The translations under genes and the position numbers were made by a program. From contig CP075496.1 in assembly GCA_021613535.1 (NCBI GenBank), positions 7,378,001 to 7,442,000 of the forward strand: a stretch of 64,000 bases of DNA, in the 5' to 3' direction. This document shows positions 1 to 18,409 of the stretch, piece after piece. The stretch's first letter is position 1, and each line of letters starts with the position of its first letter. Origin of the DNA: Adineta vaga (Eukaryota; Rotifera). Below the pieces are notes generated by a model, which ran no database searches, was not told where the DNA came from, and saw only the letters and a program-made list of their open reading frames with translations.

Positions 1-2078
1 TCAATCTAACGAGGAAAAAGAAAAGAACTCAACTTACAATTGTATTAGAAGGATAGCGAGTGGCATCAACATTCGGTGGCATCTTCGATAAAGAACAAAA
101 AAATTAACAATAAAAATGCAACTAGTTTTTTCGTTTCATATTTATATGCTATCAACCTTGGTGAATGTATGAATGACACGTTGCACAAACGACATTTCAT
201 CAGCTTGCTGAGAAGAGAAAAAAATGTATACACATCATTCCTTGAAACAATGTCAAAGAATAACAAAAAAAAGTGTAGGATATTGAGTTACAATTTCATG
301 CATGAAACAAAATTGTGGTTTCTCGAAATATTTTGTCGTAACTGTTCTCATTTGATGAAAAAGAAAACAAAATATTGCATTAAATATCCTCATCATTTTC
401 GACTCGGTGACGTTTTCTGTTTGTCTGCAGAGATGTTGACCGCCTACGTGCTTTTTTTTTTCTTGAGAAACAAATGTTTATCATCATCATTGTTGTTCTG
501 AATGTCATGAAAAATCTATTTACAACCTTTACTCTGTCTTTCTGTTTAATTTTATCATCTACTACGAGAATTGCGTTGTTCTATTCAACTTTATTAACCC
601 CTGGATGAATCACAGAGTTTATTTTGTATCATATTTTCATATACTTCAATATTTAATCAAATTGAATGACGTCTTTCTATCTCTAAAAACAACTAACAGC
701 TATTTTTAATTCTCATCATTGCAATTAGAATGACGCATCATCATCATCGCTCTTTCCCATCGAATGATTGATTTCTCTATGGAAAAATAAAACGCAAAAT
801 TGATTCATCAAATTTATAAATAACTTTGTCGGAATATGAACTCACATCGTCGGCGTTGCAATGATTTCTTAAACTTATTTTACTAAGAAACCATTGCCAT
901 AGATATGCTTGCTTTTCAAGTGCTTCTTAATTATATTTAATAAATATAGCCTTCGCCATCTAGTTTTTTCTTTACTATAAACAAATATAGAAAGAAGAAA
1001 ATGTATATATTTAGTCATCTCCAGGCATTTAAAAGAAGAAAAAAAAGGAATCTCAATAATCTATTGTTTTGTTTATGCTAATGAAAAACCTTAGATAAGC
1101 GTTTTAGTCTAATCTATGGATTATGTAAATGATTCGCATTTTGTTTTATTTTTATGTCTTAACTACTTTGCATCATGTCACATACACACATGTATATATA
1201 GATATTTTGAAAATAGACCCAAGTATGCATCTTTAATGATAAAATTTGTTCGAAGTCAAACTTCTTCGTTACTCATACTTATTGATTTATGCAAAGTGAA
1301 TGTATGTACTAGGTCAATACATTTGATGGGCTTTTTATGCGATAAAATTTCTAGTTACTCTTTGAATATCTCGATATATATATATAAGGTTTGAATGAAC
1401 AAATATACTTGTAGAGAACGAATAGTATTTCATAGAAAAAATTCAAGTACAGAATATCATGATTAACAAAAGATTTCTCGAATAAGAATGAAAATCATTT
1501 GAATAGTGCTTCACACTTTATTATTATTCAACGTCCACATCGACATCATTGGTCGTACAATTGTAAGTAAAGAACGAGAAAGTTTTTGACGATCATAATA
1601 TGTTCGTCTTCGAAACATTCAAGAACGAAAGCATAAGAAAGAAAGAAAAAGAAGAAGAAACATAGTTGTAATAACACCAAAAGAAATCAGAGGTAAATGA
1701 CAATAATGAAAAAAAAAGAAGTAAAGTAAAGAGAATATGAAGATGATTAATGCTAAAATCGTCTACAAAACTAATCATTCTCTGACGACCAGTTTTGTGT
1801 TTGAGACGATAGTATCATTATAAAAAAGAAAAAGTAAGAGAGAAAGAGAAATAATAGCACAAAAGAGAATAAGAACAAAGTAGATAGCACCAACAGTAAA
1901 GAAAAGGACGAAAATCGTGAACAAGTTCACATGAATTGATTTGCTTTCTTTGATTTTTCTTTTCTTCTGCATCTAATTGATTTTCAAGAGAGAGAAAATA
2001 TGAATTAAATGTGTGCAAAATATAGAAATATATCATATATATATATATATATAAATATATACAAAAGACAGGGACCGG
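1..2078. other. AT-rich stretch without a supported gene
   Basis: I find no gene here. The open frames, including one of 141 codons at 76-501, have low-complexity Phe/Lys/Ile/Ser composition, lack splice structure and match no family I recognise. An (AT)n run lies at about 2033-2060. The right end is probably the 3' flank of the minus-strand ROCK gene. Confidence 0.6.
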
Positions 2079-8939
<6,861 letters not shown>

Positions 8940-9987
8940 TCTATTTTGACATTTAAATAAAAATCATCATTCAGCACCCTTAAGGAGAAAAAATCATACA
9001 TATTCGACTTGAATTTTCTTTCTATACAAAAAATAACAACAATTACCTGCTCTTTTACATTCATTCATTTATGATAAAAACAGAAATCTGAAACAAAAAG
9101 AAAATTTTTACAAAGAACAAACAATGCATATGTCTGAAAACAACAACTCATCCCTTCCTACACTAAACAAACACGTATATACATAGAGAGATATATGTAT
9201 GGATGTAATATAATATGACTCAATTTAACAACAGCCTAAGCATCAAGTGGACAATTATAACCAACCAATAATTAAACGAGTTTATAAGAGATGTCGGTAC
9301 TATCGTAGAATGACATCTAGCTAGCTTGAAGATGAAAAGACGAGTTCGTAAGAAACTTTTGTTTGTGACATCTCATTCTTCTTTTCTTACATTATCTTCA
9401 ATCAATATCAAGAATGATTTATGTTAAAATAATAATATCACAGACATCTGTAATATATTTCAAGCAAATTGAGAAGTGTTTTTTCTTAAATATTAGAAAC
9501 TTAGGAAGGAAGTCATCAACTGAATGCCCACACTTATTTCTTATAAAAACAACGAATCATAGGGTATACTTATACAAAATCTAAATGATAAGTGAAGAAT
9601 ATACTATTATACATTTCTTTTTCATGAGAAACCTTAAGTCTCTAGACTACAGAGAAATATTGTTGATCGAAAACATGAAGTGTATCAGAAGTAGATGACT
9701 ACCAGATTGTGTTTTCTTGTCTATAATCAGCATGAATTTTGCAGATTCAGATGTTTGTAATTTGTAGTTCATAGAATTAAAATATACTCTTCTCCAACGA
9801 GTGTAAATAAGTATTAGAAAACTTAATTAATCAGATTATATTCTCAACTATGATCTATTAAACAAAGTTTTCGTATTGTTTAGTATCTTTGATAAATCTT
9901 TCTATGTGATATTGTTTTGCTTTCATTGATAATAGAGGTAAACTTGATGAACGAGTAGAAATTGATTGTTTAAAATTTTCCATGTCT
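8940..9987. other. Intergenic spacer between ROCK and ODAD4
   Basis: Just over 1 kb separating the ROCK start from the ODAD4 stop, both on minus. It must hold the ROCK promoter and 5' UTR and the ODAD4 3' UTR. A short continuation of coding-like sequence near 9988 belongs to ODAD4. I see no other gene, RNA or repeat. Confidence 0.5.
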
Positions 9988-11856
9988 TCAATTTTTCTTT
10001 TTCCGTTCAATACACGTATCAAAAAGACGATAATATGGTGTTAAAATTCGATAATTATAAACATTTGTATTATTTATTTGTTCAATTAATTCATATTGAC
10101 TAGAGAGAGAATTTTGATCTTTAAAAATATTCTCCTTCTGATTTCTAATATCATATAAGATTTCATCTAAATATTTCATTTGATTTAAATCACCTAATTG
10201 ATCTTTGAGATTTTGAGCATAAATGATATATTCTTCTGCGCGTGGAAAATCTTTTAATTGAAAATAAATTTTACCTAAAAGAATATTTGCTTCAATACGT
10301 AAAAGTTCTTCGTTGGATAATGATGCATAATCAAGTGCTTCATAAGCATATTTTTTTGCTTGATCATAATCATTCATATTCAATGAACAAAAACTAAGAT
10401 ATTGATAAACAAATGCACGTTCATTATTTGAATTTGATTGATTTATCATCTGAAGAAATCTTTCAATAGCTTCCGGATATCTATTTGTTAACATTAAATT
10501 TCGTGCAATATCATATGTAGCTCGATAGAGACAACTTTGATCTTTTAATGGAAGTAAAATTTCATAAGCTTGATTATAATTGTCTAAACTTTGATCAAAT
10601 AATTGGATTTCATTATAGGATTGACCGACTAATCGAAATGCTTCAGCGAGCATTAATGGTATTCGAAGGTCGGGAGACGAGTTCTTATTATCAAAAGATT
10701 GAAGACAATTGATGATTTTCATCGATCGATAAAGAATCTACAATAGAGAGATAAGAAAATTACAAACATATTCGATAGATTTCACTATACCTCCATACTC
10801 TTTTCTTTCGAAGGTAATTTTTGTAAATGTATTAATTCTTCTTCGGCTATACGAATGAGCGTTGTTCGATCCGTATCTGATGTACAAAACAGATTTTTTT
10901 GCATCATTTCATTATTAATATGAAGACATTCAGCTTTATCAAGAAATTTTAATTGAGCTTCTACAATAGATATCGCTTGACGTGCTTCGATTTTCGCTTT
11001 ATCCAAGCCAGTAAAACCTTGATTAAAAACAAATACATATTCCAATAGTTTTAACTCATTCTCCTAACCAGCTGATGACTGCTTATCTGTATATAAATCT
11101 ATTAATAATTTTCGATCCTTTGCTACTTCTATTAAAAGTCTATTTGCTTCTTTATTGACATATTGAGTTAATGGTATTTCATTTGGAGGCACTTGTTTTC
11201 GTATTGGTGATCGATGAAGTAAATTGATTTTATTCGATGGTTTTTCTTTTACTTGAATTAAATGGTTCGTTATTGTTAAATGAATATTAGGATTACAAAT
11301 AGTACATTCGAGAATTTCCGTTGCTTTTTGAATACCTTCAAGACAAGTTTGTTGAGCGGGTTTGATTTTATTTGCACGATGAAAATACATCAATGCTATA
11401 ATGAAAAGCAAATCAATTAACTAGATTAGTTAATCAATGATATGATGATTCAACCTAATTCAAATTCTCCATCAGCATATAAAACTTCAGCTTTTTGTAA
11501 ACAAACATAATATAGTAGTAGATTAGAATTGTATGACGTATCATCGATTAAATTTAAAGCTAAATCTAGCAAAGAAAGAAGAAGAAGAAGAAGAAGATTG
11601 AATCTATGTCTATTTGTTTTTCTTCATTACCAGTATCTTCTTGAGCTTTATCAATACTACCCATTTTGAGAAAAACACGTGAACGATCAATATACGTAGC
11701 TGTATCATCCGGTTTTGACACTAAAGCTTTCGTATATTGATCAAGTGCACCATGTAATTGATGTCTTTTTTCATAGAAACGACCAATACTTGCTGTAGTC
11801 GTATTGTTTAATACTGATTTTGACGCACTTTGTGGACGAGAATTTTCCACTATCAT
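9988..11856 (-). CDS. ODAD4: Outer dynein arm docking complex subunit 4 (TTC25/ODAD4-like TPR protein)
   Basis: TPR protein of motile cilia that helps dock outer dynein arms on doublet microtubules. The N-terminal TPR exons carry the ODAD4-like stretch with KAEVLYADGEFELALMYFHR, followed by GIQKA, as in vertebrate TTC25. A linker ending near LLIDLYTDKQ leads to a long C-terminal exon (10722-9988) with five or more TPR-like helical pairs, for example the segment around EAIERFLQMI. Start at 11856. An in-frame TAG at 11064-11066 falls within a 51-nt GT..AG intron (11068-11018) whose length is divisible by three; splicing joins ..SSAG to FTGLDKAK. The protein is shorter than the human one and lacks its acidic repetitive tail. 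Orthology rests on the N-terminal half. Confidence 0.8.
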
Positions 11857-13866
11857 AATCTATTAATCAGATAAAATAAGTTATTAATTGTGATAAGCGC
11901 GTATTTAAATTCAAATGGTTATTTTAGTTAGATATCAATCAGTTAATTCGTACATATTATTCACCTTCATAATTACAATGCATGATTATTCCTCATTCTC
12001 TGCCAATTAGACAGTGGCTTAGTCAAGTGAGAGAGAAGCCAACAAGCGATCAATCCTGGCTAAGTCACTGCCTCAAATTGATGTCTTTGTTTATGTTCAC
12101 GTTAACAATAGTATGTATGTATTCGTCCATGAATTTTTAAATAATCAAGAAGAACTTTAATAAAGAAAAGAACGTGTATCGGATAATTAAAAAGTTAACA
12201 TTATAGAAAACGTTAAATATATCATGTTTATTTCAATGCATCTGGTGGATTGAGATAGTGTCAATCATTTGGATTTGCTCAAACTAAAATAAAAACTCAG
12301 ATCCGTTGAACAAACATTGTTTTCCGACTGAGAATGTGCAGCGAAAGTGATTGGAACGAGATTTTAGAGTAATTTATCAGATAAATTTGACATAAAGTGA
12401 ATGAATTTAGTAAAAATCACTGGTACAGTATAAAATAGTCTAATCGTACTGCAGCCGTAAAAGCATTGTCAAATTTGAAAAAGGTAAATTCAGTCTTTTT
12501 AGATGAAAGAGCAAAGTTGAGAATAAAAATAATTTCGTACTAGCTCTATTTATACAGATGCTATGACATGATGGGATAATATTCAAACCTAGATGGAAAA
12601 TTGAACAGATGAAAATGTTAGCAACTTTCTTTCGCTAATTCCAATGATTGTAGTAAGACTGCATGGATCTTTCAAGAAATGCCTAGAAAAATTGTCATGA
12701 CCTTTGTTTTGAGTTTCTCTTTAACAATGATTATGATGACGAGTGTATTTTACATACGTTTTTCGGATATTTCATGTATGGAGCTGTTGATCGAGAAAAA
12801 TTCCCGATTTTTCTGCTGATTTATGCTAGAACCTCATCGATTAAAAATGCAATTCTAGTAGAGAGCGACGATATCGAATGTTTTGTATACTATTCACAAA
12901 GATTTGCCAACGATTCTTTGATGTAAATAATACTTCACTTGAAAGACGTATTTATTTGTCTCGATTTTTGGTGAATTGTCAATAATTATCGTGTAATCAC
13001 GTGGTCAAATCGATTGTGAACTATGCATTCAGTTTTATTTCTAGCTGCCTCTGATGATTTCATATGCAGTAGAGTTTCGTGGTACGAGAGTAGTAGTTGG
13101 TCACTGAATTATATGCAATATCAGTTAGCTGTCACAAGTTAGTATACTTCCAATTAAATCATTATGAATAAAAAGATATTTAGAAAATCGCGTTATGCAA
13201 GTTCGGTTATTTAACCTCTAGATTGGTCTTTGTGATTTAGCTTTTATTAATATTATCAAATATTTATAGTTGATTGTTACAATATATTTTTGTTTCTAGA
13301 AGGAAGGCGTGTAGACAACGGATTGCAAGATGAATAGAGTGATATCCACTCAAGAATACCGTGCTGCAGATAAAGTTAATCGATCTATCTATGAGAAGTA
13401 TTCTTCGTTCATAGTTATATTCGAATACAATCATCTAAATTTGAAATCATGTGTTTTCTACTGTCACTCATAACATCAAATCATTCAAAGTTATTTTCAA
13501 AAAAATCTAGTTTTTCTATACATAGAAAACGACAATGATCTTCAATGAATACTAATCAATTCGATATGTTGACGTATGCGCACAGAAAAGGAATTTTACA
13601 TCTGTTTACAATTTTGTTTTGTTCTGAAAAATAGGACAAGACTAATTTATTGTATTTTTTCCTGAAATAAAATCAGAATGAATATACTCTTTTGAGAGAT
13701 GAAATGAAGAAAAAAACGGAAAAATACTGTGTTTAATTACAAATACATCAGTTACATAGAAAACAAAGTAATCACGTATGAATAGTTCGTTAACGCAATA
13801 AATAATTCTGTTTCTGTAATGTATCATGTTTTAATTTCAAACACTAATTTTCTCGTTGAATAATTC
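11857..13866. other. Two-kilobase spacer, non-coding apart from a hairpin
   Basis: Upstream flank of ODAD4 (minus) and of the Ig gene (plus), which diverge here. The only structured element I see is the hairpin at 12004-12080. No open frame has the look of a protein family. Confidence 0.5.
12004..12080 (-). ncRNA. mir-34: Candidate miR-34-family pre-miRNA hairpin
   Basis: Read on the minus strand, the 5' arm begins AGGCAGUGACUUAGCCAGG at 12073. Positions 2-8 (GGCAGUG) equal the miR-34 seed, and the later UUAGC block is also found in miR-34 as I remember it. The opposite arm (12009-12027) pairs at 17 of 19 positions, counting two G-U pairs, with single mismatches at 12065 and 12059. Five further base pairs close the base (12076-12080 with 12004-12008) after a 2-nt bulge. 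The loop is about 26 nt. These are the dimensions of an animal pre-miRNA. The hairpin is 148 nt upstream of, and on the same strand as, the ODAD4 start, so it may lie in the same primary transcript. Expression is not shown by sequence. Confidence 0.7.
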
Positions 13867-14942
13867 ATGTATATATTTAGTTTTAGAATATTAATGATTT
13901 ATTTACTTATTATATCAATTCTTCTGTTAGTTAATCTACAGCCGATTCTCATGTTACCTCCTGTGCATCTTCTATCTAATAGAACATTGAATGTTAAAGA
14001 GTATAGTACAGTAAAATTTGATTGTGAAAATCAACCAAATCAACAATTAATTGCATGGAGAATGAATTTACGTCCGGATAATAATCATCGGTAGAATGAA
14101 AAAGACATAATGATACTATTTTTGGTGTAATTTCTCATTTATTTTAGATATTATTATATCAATCCAAAACTGCGAGGAGATTTTTTACTCGACAATGAAA
14201 TTGAAGAAAAACCAAGAAATGTTAATTTTGAAAATGATCGTTATACAATAATATTTTCTAATGTAAAACAAACAAATTAATTGACATAAACAAAAAGAAT
14301 TCTCTTGTTATTTAAGGTACGACAATGGATTAATAGTGCTTTTGAAAGTATTGAATGTGTTATATATAATGATCAAAAAGTTCGATTTGAAAATATGCTA
14401 TTCTATTTACATATTTACGGTAAAGAAATTGATTTCGATGAAATTTTATTTATTGACATATTCTATTCTAGTTCTTCCATATTCATTTTCGTTGATTATT
14501 AACAATATTTCTATGGAAAATCAAGCAACATGTTGGTTTCATATTCAACAATATGTTAATATAACATGTGAAATATATTCTTATCCAAAATCTCAATTAG
14601 AACTTATATTAAACAATAAATTATTACTCAACAAGGAAAATATTGATTGTTTTAATGATGATCTTTCAACCATTGTATTGTCAAATGCATTATGTCTTTC
14701 ATATAATAATTGGCGTGTACGTGTACAAATAAGTACTAGTTTGTATCTAACAAAAGAATACAATGAACAGAGCATATCCTGTTCTCTTATTGATTTTCCT
14801 CATGACAATGCATGGAATTATTCAACAATAGTTCATTTACGTGAAAGAATAGGTAAGTAATAGAGAACTTACAACTTAATAATCATTGAATATTTCTCGT
14901 CTAGAAATGCTAGTCTGTAGGTTTGATTTTTTTATCAGATAA
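13867..14942 (+). CDS. Secreted two-domain immunoglobulin-like protein, unrecognised
   Basis: A hydrophobic signal peptide covers residues 1-30 (ILMIYLLIISILLLV). Exon 1 continues with KFDCENQ and a downstream Trp (IAWRMN), a typical Ig B-C strand pattern. Exon 2 (about 14149-14232) provides DRYTIIFSNV. After a 54-nt intron, exon 3 gives FESIECVIY, the partner Cys of the first domain. A further exon from about 14472 encodes a second Ig-like unit with INITCEIYSYP-like sequence and a late Cys in SISCSLIDF, plus several N-glycosylation sequons. The donor after RERIG and the acceptor at 14903 give a short last exon ending at 14942. I see no membrane segment. No orthologue recognised; a cell-surface or secreted recognition role is inference. 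Confidence 0.6.
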
Positions 14943-17568
14943 AACGTATTTGAGAAACTCTCTATCCATCATGTCTCCGAATGTAAATATGTTTGATGAC
15001 TTATATATTTAACTAAGAAGAATGACTTTTCAACAGGCACAAAAAAATTTTTAAATAGACTTATTATTAATCAGTAGCGATATATGAATCCGTCGATTTC
15101 ATTAATAAGTAAATATTCTTGCATGCACTTAGTTGAAACTAGTTTATTATGTAATTTTAAGGAATAAGAATCTCATATCTCATTTAGACTTTATTATCAT
15201 ATAATTAATCACATATAATTGCATAGATAGCTGACTACACTGCATAGCTTCATGTAAAATTTCATTGATCTCTATCGTTTTGCGGTTTTATATGTTTTTG
15301 AAAGAGACCTAAAAATGATCTATTTGACTGACTTCGCGCGTTGCTACAAAAATAACGAAGGCAGTAAGTAACCAAAAGAAATTAGAAATGGCAGCACTAG
15401 AAAACGCATATCAGTTTCTAGTAAATCTTATCAAGATCCAATGAAAAAAAAAAGAATTTGTCATATGTCAAACGATCATAACGCACATGTCATAGCAGAG
15501 ATATTACAGAACTTTTCTTGTTTCTTAACAAATGTTTCAGCTGTAACATCCACATTTTAACTGGAGAATGTACGTTGGAAAAGAAACTTATTATATCGGT
15601 CAATATGAATAGAACTAATACCCATCCCTAAAAAATAACTCAGATGATCCTCATGTATTTCGATTTTTTGGAAACTAGGCAATGACCAAAAATAGGTTCC
15701 TATTGACATGTATATTCTACGCGAAACTTTGATAGCTTTAGCAAAACATCTTGAGCAGTTCATTTTTAACTATCTTTGCAAAGTTTTTTAAAACTCAAAA
15801 TGACAAAACAGAGAAATCATATTACGTTTGTAATTAGGGATTGTAATAAGGCGCCTATATAATCATGTATATCTTACCATAGGATAATACGAGCTGAATA
15901 AAATATGAGACTTGTAATTTGTAGCGTTTTTTTGACCTCGTGAAAATGTCCGATCGAAAACGACTATAAGAAAAACAAAATCTTGTAGAATAGTTGGAGT
16001 TCATTGAGAATTTATCTTCTATGTAGTTTTATTCATGTGATAGACAATATAAAACGATCTTGACAACGATAATGTCATTTTCTATGTTATTAATAGTAAT
16101 CTTCGTTTATGCCCGTACGACAGCTCGAAGAATTGACAGCTAAAGTATTGTTCAGTGCTTTTCTTATACGTCTAATCGAAGTGTTGTGATATATTTAAAG
16201 GAAAAATGAGTACATTTTTATTTATTTATTTTATCTTCTTTCTTGGAGCTTTTAAGGTCAGACTCATTATATCTTATTAAGAAGATCATAAATAAGAATT
16301 CTTTTTATAGAAGATGTTCTTTTCTCAAGTTAAGGTATTTGAATATATTCCGACCTTTCTTATATAGTTTATATAATTATAAGTGTTCTCTTTATATGTG
16401 AATAGCTATTATTTTTCTGTTTTTTATTCTCTGAAAAGGGTTCTATTTAAAACTAATTATTGAATTATTTTGACGAATCTTATATTTGAGACTTAATTGA
16501 CGAACAATATCAATCGTTTGCATAGGTATTGTCTTGTACTATATAAAGTACTTTTTCGATCTTCAGTGAAAAGATACCTTGAATAATGATTACATGAAAG
16601 ATTGTCTGTTTAATATCTCCGATATATAGATATAAATATTTTCTTCTCATGTAGCACTACGATGACATTTTCAACTTGACAAACTTTTGAAAACAGACAT
16701 GGAATTGACACATCTATTTGCTATCATCTAGTGAGTTTTGAATTATAACACATGTCCAATACAACTTAAATTAAAGATTAAACATGAACTTTTACAATCT
16801 TTTTTCTTTATCAAGACTGATAATGACAGGTATCATTCTGTGTCTTTATATGATTGATTAACATATTTATAGTAAATGATAATGCCGAGATTCTGATATG
16901 AATACACAAGACTAGTTCTTAATTAATACAATAGATCAGTAACTCAATATACATATTCATTTGGTTGAAATCGAATTCATCAAATATATATATATATGAC
17001 TAATAGATGTTCTTTTCCCTTCTTATTCTTCTATGTTTTAATTATTTAGCATGCCTTTAGTGTATTTATATCTTGTAATATGCAAAAAGAGAAAAGAAAA
17101 TCATTTGTATATTTGCCTACATCTAAATACCCAAAGAAAACATCCGTCTAGATCACGAGCATCATCATCATCATCGTCAGCATCAACAGCAGCTAGAAAA
17201 AGAAAATTGATCGATTACATACTCTCTGTCATTTTCTTCTTTCTATTTGATGTAAAAAAATAGAGCGTAAGCTTTACTTATTTGATCCTTTGAGTCCTTC
17301 TTATATTGATCATATTACTTGTTATTATCGCATCATCTGCTTGAGATATATATATATTCATTGACTTTGTTCTTTCTTTTATTATTAGAACAAACTCACC
17401 AGCTAAATACATCATCAATAACATACTATAGGTAATTAAGTTTTCATTTGATTTAAAAAAAAAAGAAAATTTCTTTTATTGATAATAATAGACTTACTAA
17501 CCAAACATTGATTAGTAAGATCCGAGAAAATAATCAATATTTTCTATTTCAATGATGATTTCTTATAG
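14943..17568. other. Gene-poor region with one possible secretory first exon
   Basis: Mostly AT-rich non-coding sequence. At 16206 an ATG opens a 17-codon hydrophobic stretch (FLFIYFIFFLGAF) followed by a good donor (AAG|gtcag). It could be the first exon of a small secreted or membrane protein, but I could not chain it in frame to the terminal exons at 17569-17866. A (CAT)n-rich patch near 17160-17185 has no clear frame. Confidence 0.35.
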
Positions 17569-17866
17569 AATTAGAATCGAAGACATTGTCAACGAACCAA
17601 TCAGCAATATTCAAACAATCGAATAGATTTCTTGAAGGTTTGTCTTTTTTGTTCTCTCAATAGACATTACGATAATTTTCCCTTATTCAATTATGAATTT
17701 CGATTGTTCTCGAACTATCGGATGATTTTCTTTTTTTTCTTTGTTATTCAAAGAACTAAATTGACTCTTTTTTTTCTTAGGATTTTCCTATAAACAAATT
17801 CTTTCAATTTTGATTGGTATTATTCTCTTATTAATTATATTAATCTATTTTATATATAAAAATTAA
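17569..17866 (+). CDS. 3' exons of an unassigned membrane-anchored protein (partial)
   Basis: Two exons, 17569-17637 and 17781-17866, join in frame (phase 1) with good acceptors (cttatag, ttcttag). They encode a polar Ser/Gln/Asn/Lys-rich segment followed by SILIGIILLLIILIYFIYKN and a stop. A single hydrophobic helix right at the C-terminus is the layout of a tail-anchored protein such as a SNARE. The 5' exons are not resolved: the preceding exon-like piece at 17398-17440 does not keep frame. It may be a real small gene with very short exons, or a remnant. Confidence 0.35.
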
Positions 17867-18409
17867 GCAAAACAAAAAGTAACGTTTATTTTTCAGAAGA
17901 ATAAGTAATACGATATTTTTATAATCTTTTTTTAGTTTTCAACATTTCTAATACAATCAAATCTTTCAGACGGAATTATTTATATATCATTTACTTCTAT
18001 TTTCATAGGTAAATCCAGCATAGTGACGAAAAAAAGAATGAATCTAGTCCTCGTTCGATTCCCCATAGATTAGTTCTCTCTCTCTCTCTCTGTGTTTTAT
18101 AAAACTGTCACGCAAAGAAATAGAGCAAAATATTATCTTTGATGTTGATAGTGATCCCGATAAACTTCTGTTTTTTCCTAAATATCTTGTCAAAATATGC
18201 GTCCGAGTCAATTCATATAACAGATCACATCGGAGACGAAACAGCGTCATCGTCATTTATTCTCATTTCTTTTTTCTTCTCTCTTTCTTTTTTTTCCTTT
18301 AGTTTTTTTCTTTTTCACGATACACATGCGAATGGTTGCCTTTTATTTTCTCTATTCTATCAATTCATGTCTTCATTTCATCAATAACTAACCTATATTC
18401 AATATCAAC
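17867..18409. other. Upstream flank of the GPCR gene
   Basis: Contains a (TC)n run at about 18075-18091 and T-rich tracts. No gene seen. The GPCR promoter or 5' UTR should lie here. Confidence 0.4.

Noticed and set aside
76-501. 141-codon open frame at the window start
   Set aside because: Low-complexity composition, overlapped by an antisense frame of the same quality, no domain and no splice structure.
11018-11068. In-frame TAG interrupting ODAD4 with the same frame open downstream, suggesting readthrough or a pseudogene
   Set aside because: A 51-nt GT..AG intron with a good polypyrimidine tract removes the stop, and its length divisible by three explains the apparent continuity.
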